A stretch of 64,000 nucleotides of DNA, taken from NCBI GenBank assembly GCA_963830725.1, contig CAWHNO010000016.1, positions 248,001-312,000 on the forward strand, read 5' to 3'. The stretch is from DASSUW01 sp963830725 (GTDB lineage: Bacteria; Actinomycetota; Thermoleophilia; Solirubrobacterales; Solirubrobacteraceae). The position numbers and the translations under genes are program-made. Below, piece after piece: positions 8,483 through 19,940 of this stretch. The notes below the pieces were generated by a model. It had not been told where the DNA came from. It did not search any database and was given only the letters and a program-made list of their open reading frames with translations. Numbering within the stretch: position 1 is the stretch's first letter; each line of letters begins with the position of its first letter.

Positions 8483-9841
8483 TCATGCAGCCCGCGCGGC
8501 GCGCGGTTGTGCGGGCACCGCGGCGCGCAGCGCGGCCCGGATCGTGCCAACCTCGAGGCCGCCGCTCTCGGGCGGGCCGATCACCGGCCGCAGGCCGAAC
8601 TTGGCCGCCTCGGCCAGCCGCCGGTCGGGGTGACCGACCGACCGCAGCTCACCCGTCAGCCCGACCTCGCCGAAGCACGCGACAGGCCGCTCGCCGTCGC
8701 CGAGCGCGACGCCGCGCTGAGCGCCGGCGACGGCCAGGGCGACCGCGAGATCGGCCCCCGGCTCGTCCACCCGCACCCCGCCGGCGACGTTGACGAACAC
8801 GTCCGCCGCACCGACGCCCACGCCACCGTGGCGGCCGAGCACGGCGAGCACGAGCGCCAGCCGGTTGCGGTCGATGCCGTTGGCGACCCGCCGCGGCGGG
8901 ACCAGCTCGGACGGGGAGACGAGCGCCTGCACCTCAACGAGCAGCGGCCGCGAGCCCTCCATCGCGGCCAGCACCGCGCTCCCGGGCGCCTTCGTGGCCT
9001 CGCCGACGAAGCGCGCCGACGCGTCGGCGACCTCGACCAGACCACCGGACCGCATCTCGAAGACCCCGACGTCATTCGTCGATCCGAAGCGGTTCTTGAG
9101 CGCCCGCAGCGTCCGGTAGGTCCGCTCGCGCTCGCCCTCGAACTGCAGCACGCAGTCGACCAGGTGCTCGAGCACCCGCGGGCCGGCCAGCGCGCCTTCC
9201 TTGGTGACGTGGCCGACGAGCAGCACCGCGATCGCGCGCGCCTTGGCGAGCCGCGTGATGCGGTCGGCGACCTCGCGCACCTGGCCGACCGACCCGGCGG
9301 CGCCCGTGAGGTCGGCGGCGTGCAGGGTCTGCACCGAATCGATCACGCAGACCTCGGGACGCTCGGCGTCGAGCGTCGCGAGCACGGTGTCGAGGTCCGT
9401 CTCGGCCAGCACCGGCACCTCGAGCGCGGCGCCGGGCAGCCGCTCGGCTCTGAGCCTGATCTGCGCGGCCGACTCCTCGCCGGACACGTAGAGCGTCCGC
9501 CGGCCGGCGCCCTGGAGGTTGCCGAGCGCCATCGAGGTCAGCGTCGACTTGCCGATCCCGGGCGAGCCGCCGATCAGCACGAGCGAGCCGGGGACGAGGC
9601 CGCCGCCGAGGATGCGGTCGAGCTCGCCGATGCCGGTGGTGAGACGGGCGTGGCGTTGTGCCTGCACGTCGGCGAGGCGGACCGGCTTGACCGCGCGACC
9701 CGCCGCCCGAGCTGTCTTCGCCGGCGCGTTCGACTCCTCAGCGAGCGTGTTCCACGCGCCGCAGCCCGGGCACTGGCCGTGCCACTTGGCGGACTCGGTG
9801 CCGCAGGCGGAGCAGACGAAGACGGTGGAGGGCCGGGCCAT
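8483..9841 (-). CDS. radA: DNA repair protein RadA (Sms)
   Basis: A 452-residue RecA-like branch-migration ATPase. The N-terminal zinc finger is FVCSACG plus CPGCGAWNT (two CxxC pairs), the Walker A loop is GGSPGIGKSTL, Walker B lies in EVCVIDSVQTLH, and the RadA-specific KNRFGSTNDVGVFEM is intact. The C-terminal Lon-protease-like domain carries GGVRVDEPGADLAVALAVAG. I use ATG 9841 because it begins MARPSTVFVCSACG just before the zinc finger; an extension to 9895 would run into the repeat element. Upstream lies repeat element A; downstream, after 75 bases, comes disA. Confidence 0.95.
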   Translation of the reverse strand: MARPSTVFVCSACGTESAKWHGQCPGCGAWNTLAEESNAPAKTARAAGRAVKPVRLADVQAQRHARLTTGIGELDRILGGGLVPGSLVLIGGSPGIGKSTLTSMALGNLQGAGRRTLYVSGEESAAQIRLRAERLPGAALEVPVLAETDLDTVLATLDAERPEVCVIDSVQTLHAADLTGAAGSVGQVREVADRITRLAKARAIAVLLVGHVTKEGALAGPRVLEHLVDCVLQFEGERERTYRTLRALKNRFGSTNDVGVFEMRSGGLVEVADASARFVGEATKAPGSAVLAAMEGSRPLLVEVQALVSPSELVPPRRVANGIDRNRLALVLAVLGRHGGVGVGAADVFVNVAGGVRVDEPGADLAVALAVAGAQRGVALGDGERPVACFGEVGLTGELRSVGHPDRRLAEAAKFGLRPVIGPPESGGLEVGTIRAALRAAVPAQPRAARAA

Positions 9842-9886
9842 GGGTGTGTGGACACTAGGTGCGCGGGCGGACGATTCGCCCCCGGC

Positions 9887-10096
9887 GAACGTCAACTGCG
9901 GCTGGGTAGGGGAGGCGGTGAACCGGCCGCGCCGGGGAATCCGGCGAACCGTCCTGGCTGGGGGTGGCTATGTGACCCCGGGAAAGCGCGAAACCGCCGC
10001 CACCGTCCTGACTTGGTGGCCGATACGACCACCTACCCAGGACGCTGGCCACGCGGCCGGCTCACCAGCTCCCTTACCCAGCCGCAGTTGACGTTC
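9887..10096. repeat. Hairpin-bearing intergenic element, copy A, with 22-bp terminal inverted repeats
   Basis: The element starts with GAACGTCAACTGCGGCTGGG and two more shared bases (9887-9908) and ends with the exact inverse (10075-10096); similarity between the two arms continues imperfectly for about 40 bases (GGTGAACCGGCCGCG against GGTGAGCCGGCCGCG). Inside are two hairpins using the arm GTCCTGG or its complement. The right-hand 100 bases, read in reverse, nearly match the left 100 bases of copy B at 33688. There is no ORF worth naming, so it looks like a non-autonomous, MITE-like element. It occupies the 275-base gap between the SARP gene stop and the radA start. Confidence 0.75.
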
Positions 10097-10115
10097 GCCG
10101 GACCGCCGCACGCCC

Positions 10116-13100
10116 CTACCGCCGCCCGGCGACCGCCCCACCCGCGGGCACGAGCCCCCGCGCGCGCTGCGCGACCACGCCCATCCCCAGCGCTTCAGCG
10201 GTCCCCGCCGCGTCCGCGAGCAGATCACGCGCGCGCGCCTTGTCGCCGCGGCGGCGGCGCGCGAGCAGCATCTCGGCGTAGGCGAGCTGGGTCCGCGCCA
10301 CCCACGGGCGCGCCCCCATGCGCTCGTGCATCGCCAGGGCGCTGATGAACTGCCCCTCGGCCAGCTCCCACGACCGCATCGCCGCCGCCAGCGTGCCGAG
10401 CAGCCGCGCCGCGGCGCCGTTGCAGGTCGCCGCGCGCCCGACCACGACGTTGCGGCCCGCGTACGGCTCCAGCAGCGAGTACAGCGGCGCGGCGCGCTCG
10501 CCGTCGCCCAGCGCCCCGCACACCTCGGCGAGCAGGGTCACGCCGATCAGCCAGTTCGCGTCGCGTGGCATCTCCTCGCCGGCCAGCGCCTCGAACTCGG
10601 CCCGCGCCTCGTCCACCCGCCCGAGCTCGATCAGCAGCAGCGCGAGCGCCGCCCGCCACGCCTTCAGGGCGGGGTAGAGCTCGATGAAGTTGCGCACCGA
10701 CGGCTCGACCTCCGCCAGCCGGCCCTGCTCGCGGCGGATGTTGTACATCGCCTGCCAGTACGCGCTGACGGCGTTCTCGGCCTGACCGTGGCGGCCGACC
10801 TCCAAAGCCTCCTCGGCGAGCCGCTCGGCCTCGTCGAAGCGCCCGGAGAGCTGCGCGCGGGTGCAGCGCAGCAGCGCCGTCCACCACAGCCAGATCGGCC
10901 GCTGGAGCGCCTCGGCGAGCTTCGACGCCGCGGCGATCTGGATGTCGGAGCCCTGCACGTCGCCGAGCTCGAGCAGGTCGACCACCGTCCAGCCGGCGCC
11001 CTCGAGCTCGAGCTCCGGATCTCCGGTCTGCTCGGCAACGCGCCGAAGCTCGGCCGCCACCTCGAGCCGCTCGTTGACGTTCTCGGGCCGCCACAGCGCG
11101 TAGTGGCGCGCGTCGAGGCAGACCGCCAGCGTGCGCGGGTCGCCGAGTGCGCGCGCGAGATCGACGGCCTGCTCGGACAGCTCCATCCGGCGCTCCGGGT
11201 CGCCCGCGTAGTAGAGCTCGAGCGCCAGCCGCGCCAGCAGGCGCGCGCGCAGCGGAGTGCCCTCGTCGCCGAGCCCGGCCAGCGCCTCCTCGAGCAGCGC
11301 CAGCCGGTCCTCATCGACGCGACCGAGCACCGACCACTGGCCGGCAAAGCCCAAGGCCGCCCGGCCGAGCAACGCCGGGTCGCCGAGCACGCGAGCGGTG
11401 GCGGCGGCGCTCTGTGAGGTGGCCCGCGCCTCGGCCTCCATCCCCGCGCGCTCCTCGGAGGCGCCCTGGGCGAGCAGCAGCTCGGCGCGCACCGGATCGT
11501 CGAAGGCGCCGGTCAGCTCGCGTGCGCGCAGCGCCGCGCGATAGTGCTGGGCGGCCTCCTCCCACGCGAGCTGGCGATCGGCGCGCCGCGCCGCGGCGAG
11601 CGCGAAGTCGATGGCGCGCTCGGGCTGCTCGACCGGCGCGGCCTGGGCGAAGTGGTAGGCGAGCTGGGGCAGGTGCGGATCGAGGTCCGCGCCGCGCAGG
11701 CGCGCGATCGCCTCGCCGACGCGGCCGTGCATGCGGGCGCGCCGGAGCTGCGACAGCCCGTCGTAGAGCGTCGCGCGCACGAGCGCGTGCGTGAAGGCGT
11801 AGCGGCCGACGCGCCCCGCCTCGCGCAGCACGCGCGCCTCGACGCCCTCCTCCAGCGCGGTGATCAGCGCGTCCTCCTCGAGCGGCGCGACCGCCTGCAG
11901 CACGTCGTAGTCGAACTCGCGGCCGATCACGGCGGCGACCTGGAGCGCCTGGCGCGACTCGGCGTCCAGCCGCCGCAGGCGCCGCGCCGTGACCTCGCGC
12001 ACGCCGTCGGGGACGCCGGCGTCGGTCAGCGAGACCTCGGCGTCGAGCTCGCGCTCGCTGTCGCGCAGGTGACGGACGACCTCCTCGATGAAGAACGGGT
12101 TGCCCTCCGTCTCGCCGTGCAGGGCATGGACGAAGGCGGGCTCGGCGGCCGGTACGCCGAGCGCGGTGACGAGCTCGGCGACCTCGCGCTCCGCCAGGCC
12201 GGTCAGCTCCAGCCGCTTGAGCATCCCCTCGCGGCGGACGTCGGCGATCAGCTCGAGCAGCGGGTGGCCAGGCTCGAGCTCCACCTCGCGGTAGGTGCCC
12301 AGCAGGAGCGCCTGCCGCGGCCGCGGCGAGCGGACGAGGTGCCGCAGCAGCTGGAGCGTCGGCCGGTCGGCCCAGTGCAGGTCGTCGAAGACCAGGACGA
12401 GCGGCGCCTGCGCGCCGGCCTCACCGAGCAGCGCCGCCACGGCGTCGAAGAAGCGCAGGCGGCGCCCGTCCGGATCGCCGGCGTCCTCGGCGGGCGGCGG
12501 GCCGAGCTCGCCGAACAGGATCGCCAGCTCGGCCGCGCGCACGCCCAGGCGCTCGCGCAGCGGGTCCAGCGAGGCGCCCGACGACCAGCCGCGCACCATC
12601 TCCACCACCGGCTGGTACGGCGCGATCGCCTCCTCGTCGAAGCGCCCGTAGAGCACGAGCGCCCCGTCGTCGCGCGCGCGCCGGCCGAGCTCGGCGGCCA
12701 GGCGCGTCTTGCCGATGCCGGCGTCGCCGGACAGGAGCACGAGCTGGCGCGTGCCGCCGATCGCCTCGTCCCAGTACCCCTCGAGCACGGCGAGCTCCTT
12801 CGTGCGGCCGACCAGCGCGTGGCGGCCAAGCGCCGCCGCCAGCGGCGCCGGCCAGGCGATCGCCGGGACCACGGCGGCGGCCGGCTCGACGACCCGTGCC
12901 GCGGGGCGCCTCGCCGCGCAGGAGTCGCTCGTGGACGGCCATCGCGGCAGCCCCGGGCGTCGTGCCGAGCTCGTCGCGCAGCAGGATGCGCAGCTCCTCG
13001 AACACGCGCAGCGACTCGGCCGGGTTCCCGGCCGCCTCGTGCACCTCCATCAGCAGCCGGTGCGCCGACTCGCGGAAGGGCATCGCGGCGACCGCGGCGC

Positions 13101-13650
13101 GCGCGGCCTGCTCGGCCGTCCCGAGCTCGCGGCCGCCCTGCCGCAGGCCCGCCTCGCCCAGCACCTCGAGCGCGCGCACGCGAACCGTGTCCAGCTCGCG
13201 CCGGCATTCGGCGACCCACGGGCCGTCGCAGTCGGGCAGGAAGGTCTGCAGGTCGACGGCCAGCACCTCGCGGGCGGCGGCGGCCGCGGCCGCCCAGTCG
13301 AGGCGGTCGATCGCCGCCTCGGCCTGCGCGGCGGCCGCGGCGGCGGCCTCGACGTCGACGTCGATCGGCCCGGGCGGGACCAGCCGCAGCTCCGAGCGGC
13401 CGGCGAGCGCGCCCTCGCCGAGCGCGCGGCGCAGCTTCGAGAGCAGCGCGCTGAGCGCGCTGTCGGCCGCCGCGGGCGGCCGCTCCGGCCACAACAGGTC
13501 GATCAGCTCGGCGCGGCCGCAGTCGCGGTCGCGGTTGAGGACGAGGTAGGCGAACAGCAGCCGCCCCTGTCTCCCAGGCAGAGCCGCCGCCCGGGATCGA
13601 CCATCCTGGTCCAGGCCCACCGGCCCGCACAGCCGTATCGTCCACGCCAT
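10116..13650 (-). pseudogene. SARP/BTAD-type regulator with AAA ATPase and TPR repeats, frameshifted
   Basis: Two frames together give about 1,177 residues. The N-terminal part (13650 to about 12900) is a SARP regulator: MAWTIRLCGPVGL, a winged-helix with LLFAYLVLNRDRDCGRAELI and LWPERPPAAADSALSALLSK, then a bacterial activation domain with FLPDCDGPWVAECRRELD. The rest is an AAA ATPase (Walker A SGDAGIGKTRLA, Walker B LVLVFDDLHWAD) and a long TPR-like helical region ending at 10116. The frames join if one base is dropped from the CCCC run at about 12898-12901. AfsR- and LuxR-LAL-like proteins of this kind sense signals and activate antibiotic or stress genes. ATG 13650 has CAGGAA upstream. 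A tandem repeat at 13687-13707 may be its own site. Confidence 0.8.
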
Positions 13651-13686
13651 TTCCTGGCCCACTCGCAAAGCAAAGCTACCGCGCCG

Positions 13687-13707
13687 CCAAGGTTTCTCCA
13701 AGGTTTC
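13687..13707 (-). promoter_or_regulatory. Tandem direct repeat upstream of the SARP gene
   Basis: The sequence CCAAGGTTTC occurs at 13687-13696 and again at 13698-13707, offset by exactly 11 bases (GAAACCTTGG on the coding strand), 37-57 bases upstream of the SARP start codon. Known SARP proteins bind direct repeats with 11-base periodicity near the -35 region, so this may be an autoregulatory site. The rest of the 13651-13951 gap holds GC-rich sequence in which I see no convincing gene or tRNA. Confidence 0.45.
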
Positions 13708-13951
13708 GCCAACGGGCCTGCCGCAAGATGCAGTTCGCGGTGACGGGATGGAAGTCCGTCGCCGCGGATTTGCGACACGGACGTTGCGAAACACATATGC
13801 GGGATCCCCTGTGGTTCTCGCAACCCCCTCCGAAGGGATCGTCTGACCCGCGATCCCCGGCTAACTGGGAGCCGCCCTACCCCTCACCCCTCGGGCGGCC
13901 CCGCGAGGCGGACGCCGTCTGACCCGCGGCCATCCGCCCACCCCAACGCGT

Positions 13952-13979
13952 GAAGGGCCCGCCTCCGGGCGGGCCCTTC
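13952..13979. terminator. Strong GC hairpin at the end of the PLP-enzyme gene
   Basis: GAAGGGCCCGCC (13952-13963) pairs perfectly with GGCGGGCCCTTC (13968-13979) around a TCCG loop. The stem overlaps the last bases of the minus-strand PLP-enzyme gene stop (13978-13980). No T tract follows on either strand, so it is a terminator-like hairpin and not a canonical rho-independent terminator. Confidence 0.5.
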
Positions 13980-15039
13980 ATCGTGTTGGGAGCGCCTGCA
14001 GCACGTCGGCGACGAGGTCCTCGGTGTCCTCGATCCCGGCCGAGAAGCGGATGAACCCCTCCGGCACGTCGTCGGTGCCCCAGCGGGCGCGGCGCTCGGC
14101 GGTCGACGTGACGCCGCCGAAGCTGGTCGCCTCGCTGACCAGCTCACAGGCGTCGAGGAAAGCCTGGGCGTCCTCGGCAGTCGGCAGCGCGAGCGAGAGG
14201 ACGGGTCCGACGCCCGGCCAGCGGACGTGCGTGACGCCGTCACGTCCGGCCAGCGCCTCGGCCAGCGCGCGCGCGTTCGCCTGCGCGCGCTCGAGCCGCA
14301 GGCCCAGCGTGGCGAGCGAGCGATGTGCGAGCCAGGCCTCGAACGGGCCGAGGATGCCGCCGGTCCGGATGCGCCAGTCGACGAGCTCCTCGACGAGCGC
14401 CGGATCGCGGACGCTGACGGCGCCGAGCAGGACGTCCGAGTGGCCGGTGAGCGCCTTGGTGCCAGACACCATCGCGAAGTCGGCGCCGTGGTCGAGCGGG
14501 CGCAGCGCGAGCGGGGTCGCCACCGTGTTGTCGACCGCCAGCAGCGCGCCCGCGGAGCGCGCCGCCGCGGAGACCACGTCCAGGTCGCAGACGTCGAGCC
14601 GCGGGTTCGAGGGCGTCTCGACCCACACGAGCGACGCGCCGTCCGCGGCGGCGACGATCGCCGCGGTGTCGGTCGGCACGCTCCGGACCTCGATCCCCTT
14701 CGGCTCGAGGTCGTTCGCCGCGATGTTGCGGATGCCCGGGTAGCCGTCACCGCACGTGACGAACACGTCGCCGGGGCGCAGGCGCGGGAGCACGACCGCG
14801 GCAACGGCGGCCATCCCGCTGGCGAAGACGACCGTGGCACCGCCGTCCAGCTCGCCGATCGCTCGCTCGAGCGCGGTCCAGGTCGGGTTGGCGTCGCGAC
14901 CGTAGCCGTAGGGCGTGGAGTGAGGGTCGCCGCGCAGGTGGTAGGGAGCCGCGAGCACCGGGCCGGGCAGCAGCGGCTCGCCCTGGACCGGCGCGGGCAG
15001 CCCGGCGTGCACGGTGCGGGTGCTGGGTCCGTGGCTCAT
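13978..15039 (-). CDS. Cys/Met-metabolism PLP-dependent enzyme (cystathionine gamma-synthase/lyase family)
   Basis: A 353-residue fold-type I PLP enzyme. Visible family features are the tetramer-contact YGYGRDANPTWTALERAIGE, the Gly-rich phosphate loop FASGMAAVAA, the SNPRLDVCDLD segment with VDNTVATPL, and the Schiff-base lysine in VSGTKALTGHSDVLLGA. Members carry out gamma-replacement or gamma-elimination on cystathionine, O-acetyl- or O-succinylhomoserine or methionine; which reaction occurs here cannot be read from sequence. It is a little shorter than MetB/MetC. ATG 15039 begins MSHGPSTRTVHAGLP, the usual N-terminus. It is divergent from the serine hydrolase gene, whose start lies 25 bases away. 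Confidence 0.9.
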   Translation of the reverse strand: MSHGPSTRTVHAGLPAPVQGEPLLPGPVLAAPYHLRGDPHSTPYGYGRDANPTWTALERAIGELDGGATVVFASGMAAVAAVVLPRLRPGDVFVTCGDGYPGIRNIAANDLEPKGIEVRSVPTDTAAIVAAADGASLVWVETPSNPRLDVCDLDVVSAAARSAGALLAVDNTVATPLALRPLDHGADFAMVSGTKALTGHSDVLLGAVSVRDPALVEELVDWRIRTGGILGPFEAWLAHRSLATLGLRLERAQANARALAEALAGRDGVTHVRWPGVGPVLSLALPTAEDAQAFLDACELVSEATSFGGVTSTAERRARWGTDDVPEGFIRFSAGIEDTEDLVADVLQALPTR

Positions 15040-15064
15040 CGCGCGACGGTAACGTCTGCGGGCC

Positions 15065-15851
15065 ATGCGACGCCTCGCGGTGGCGATCCTGCTCGCCGTG
15101 CTGGTCTCGCCGGCGAGTGCGGGGGCGCAGCGCTGGCGGCCCGACGTGGCCGCCGCCGCCGCGTGGGCGGAGCAGCGCCAGGGCAGGGTGACCTTCGCGG
15201 TGCGCACCCGCGAGCGGCTGTACGGCCGCGGCCTGGACCACCACGTCCCCACGGCGAGCGTGCTGAAGGCGATGCTGATGACCGCGTATCTGCGCCGGGC
15301 CGGCGACCGCGCGCTCGACCATGGCGATCGCGCGCTGCTGCGGCCGATGATCCGCCGCTCCGACAACGTCACCGCCACGCGCATCCGCGACATCGTCGGC
15401 AACGGAGCGCTGGTGCGACTGGCGCAGCACGCCGGCATGACGCGCTTCGCCGTCAACCCGATCTGGGGCCTGTCGCTGACCACGGCGCGCGACCAGACGC
15501 TGCTCTTCCTGCGGCTCGAGGAGCTGCTGCCCGCCCGCCACCGCAGCTACGCATTGCGGCTGCTCCGCACGATCGTGCCGGCGCAGCGCTGGGGCATGGG
15601 CCGGGCGATCCCCGAGGGGTGGACGCTGCACTTCAAGGGCGGGTGGGGCTCGGGCAGCGGCGCAGTCGACCACCAGGTCGGCCTGCTGCGGCGCGGCGAC
15701 GACCGCGTAGCGATCGCGGTGATGACGGTCGGCAACCCGTCGCACGCGTACGGCAAGGCGACGCTCGAGGGCATCGTCGCGGCGCCTGCTGGCCGGCCTG
15801 GCGCCGGTCGGCGTCGTGGGCCCGAGCGAGCGCGCGATCCAGGCGGAATGA
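15065..15851 (+). pseudogene. Secreted serine hydrolase (beta-lactamase/DD-peptidase fold), frameshifted near its end
   Basis: A signal peptide (MRRLAVAILLAVLVSPASAG) leads into a class A beta-lactamase-like domain with all three motifs: SVLK (SxxK nucleophile), SDN in IRRSDNVTA, and KGG in HFKGGWGSG. Similar actinobacterial proteins are D,D-peptidases or lactamase relatives of unknown substrate acting outside the membrane. An extra base near 15781 throws the frame off after GIVA; removing it gives a 261-residue protein ending in ERAIQAE at a TGA at 15849-15851. The catalytic domain precedes the break, so function may survive. The alpha/beta hydrolase gene starts 7 bases later. Confidence 0.75.
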
Positions 15852-15858
15852 TCCCACC

Positions 15859-16581
15859 GTGCGCCTGGCGTACTACGAATGGGGTGAGGGAGAATCGCTG
15901 CTCGCACTCCACGGGCACTTCGGCCGCGGCCGCGTGTGGGCGCCGCTGGCGGAAGCGCTGCCGGGGTGGCGCGTCATCGCGCCCGACCAGCGCGGGCACG
16001 GGCGCACCGGGCCCGCCCGCGATTACAGCCGGGAGGCCTACGTCGCCGATGCCGCCCACATGATCGAAACGCTCGGCCTCGCGCCCGCCGTCGTGGTCGG
16101 CCACTCGCTCGGCGGCGTCAACGCGTATCAGCTGGCCGCGCGACGGCCCGAGCTCGTGCGGGCGGTGATCGTGGAGGAGGCCCCGGCCGCGCTGCCCGTC
16201 CGGCCTGACTTGGAGCTCTGGGACGGGCGGCGGTTCGCCACGTTGCGCGAGCTGCGCGAAGCCGTCCCACGTCCTGCGCTATGGGAGAGCGCGGTCGAGG
16301 ATGCGGAGGGCTGGGGCTTCCGCTTCGACCCGGCGGAGATGAACCGGTCACGCCGGCTGCTCGCGGGCGACCACTGGGCCGACTGGCTCGCCGGCGACCA
16401 CCCGGTGCTGCTCCTGCACGGGCTGGAGAGCGACACGCTGCCGACCTCCATGGCGCGCGAGATGGCCGAGCGCCGGCCGAACACGCGGCTCGTCGAGTTC
16501 CCGGGCGCCGGTCACTCCATCCACGACGACGACCCCGAGGGCTTCGCCCTCGCGGTCGCGTCGTTTCTCGCAGAGTTGTGA
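15859..16581 (+). CDS. Alpha/beta hydrolase
   Basis: The 240-residue protein has the core of an alpha/beta hydrolase: oxyanion-hole HGHFGRG, DQRGHGRTG, nucleophile elbow GHSLGG (Ser), an acid residue near HGLESDTLP, and the catalytic His in GAGHSIHDDDPEGFA. The lid region is short and the substrate cannot be predicted; esterase, lactonase or haloperoxidase-like roles are possible. The GTG start at 15859 begins VRLAYYEWGEGESLLALHG, which fits the family. It follows the serine hydrolase gene by 7 bases and its stop is directly adjacent to that of convergent clpC, leaving no intergenic base. Confidence 0.85.
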   Translation: MRLAYYEWGEGESLLALHGHFGRGRVWAPLAEALPGWRVIAPDQRGHGRTGPARDYSREAYVADAAHMIETLGLAPAVVVGHSLGGVNAYQLAARRPELVRAVIVEEAPAALPVRPDLELWDGRRFATLRELREAVPRPALWESAVEDAEGWGFRFDPAEMNRSRRLLAGDHWADWLAGDHPVLLLHGLESDTLPTSMAREMAERRPNTRLVEFPGAGHSIHDDDPEGFALAVASFLAEL

Positions 16582-19179
<2,598 letters not shown>

Positions 19180-19341
19180 GGTGGTGCGCAGTCCTTCCTG
19201 CTACTTGATGGCTAGCGCTCGGTCGTTTCGGCGGTCCGGACTTAGGGGTCGGAAGACGAAAATACCCCGATCCTTCATCCACATATTCGGCAATGGCGCC
19301 GAAGGGGATGAACGATTCGGGGTTCGCTTTGCGGCCATGGG

Positions 19342-19890
19342 TCAGTTTACCAACGGACCGTCACGCGGCCGGATCGTCGATGTCGCGACCGCGAGACGGG
19401 CGACGCGCTCCTCGGGACGGCGTTCGAGCTGGCGGCCCGTGACCCTCATCACGCGCTCGCCGGCGAGCACCAGGGCGGCGTCCTTGAGCCGACCGTCCTC
19501 GAACGCTACGCGGGAAGAATGTGTGCTCCAGCCGTCGTACTCGACGACGAGGCGGTGGGCGGGCCAGTACATGTCGACGTCGTGCCGGCGACTTTGACGT
19601 TGGTCTGCGGGCCGGTAGGCCGGCCTTCTCGATGAGCGCTCTGAGGCGCCGCTCCATCCGTGAGCGGGTCATGCCGGGTCGTCCTCGATAGAGGCTCGCC
19701 AGAGGGCGAAGACACCGCAATGAGGGCGGTCGAGGAGTTTGCGGACCTCGCGGTGCGTGACGGACGAGCGCCTCGTTGTACGCCCGCTCGAGCTCGTTGG
19801 GGGACGTGGCCGCCAGGTCCCTGAGGGTGCGCGCGGGTGAGTCAGGGGAGGTTGTTCACCGGCGTTGGCCTCGAGGAGGGTGACGTGACA
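19342..19890 (-). pseudogene. Decayed DUF559-type endonuclease-domain gene
   Basis: Reading across three frames on the minus strand reveals a degraded protein of the DUF559 family (PD-(D/E)XK-like endonuclease domain, common in actinobacteria): TLRDLAATSPNELERAYNEA, then REVRKLLDRPHCGVFALW, then MTRSRMERRLRALIEKAGLP, NVKVAG, and finally MYWPAHRLVVEYDGWSTHSS with ALVLAGERVMRVTGRQLE. At least four shifts separate these pieces, far more than in the single-shift genes elsewhere in the window, so this one is a true relic. The target is unknown; many family members sit beside AbiEi-like domains. A repeat end (19902-19920) lies at its 5' side. It occupies the 760-base gap between clpC and lysS. Confidence 0.7.
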
Positions 19891-19901
19891 CACCCATCGT
19901 G

Positions 19902-19920
19902 CCTCCTCAATGCGGCAGTT
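19902..19920 (-). repeat. AACTGC-type repeat end, copy F (solo)
   Basis: CCTCCTCAATGCGGCAGTT is the inverse of AACTGCCGCATTGAGGAGG, the same terminal motif as AACTGCGGCATTGAGGGAG at 44964 and at the right ends of 33882 and 63579. It lies 20 bases beyond the lysS stop codon. I do not see a paired second end within 400 bases, so this may be a solo or eroded copy beside the DUF559 relic. Confidence 0.5.
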
Positions 19921-19940
19921 CGAAGAACCACGGCAATTCG

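Noticed and set aside
7997..10345. Very long plus-strand open frame opposite disA and radA.
   Set aside because: It is antisense to two well-defined genes and has no family motifs. High GC makes long spurious frames common; the same holds for the long frame opposite clpC (16999-19215) and others.
10326..11417. Plus-strand frame inside the SARP gene.
   Set aside because: It is the reverse complement of a coding helical repeat, rich in His, Arg and Gln, with no recognisable domain.
13800..13950. tRNA gene in the SARP upstream gap.
   Set aside because: No GTTCGAATC-type T-loop or matching acceptor arms were found; the strong GC hairpin at 13952-13979 explains the structure.
13651..13951. Short plus-strand ORF around 13728-13922.
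   Set aside because: No ribosome site, composition like non-coding GC-rich DNA, and it overlaps the putative SARP operator.
19180..19341. CtsR or HspR operator before clpC.
   Set aside because: No heptad direct repeat (CtsR) or CTTGAG-type inverted repeat (HspR) could be defended, only AT-richer patches.
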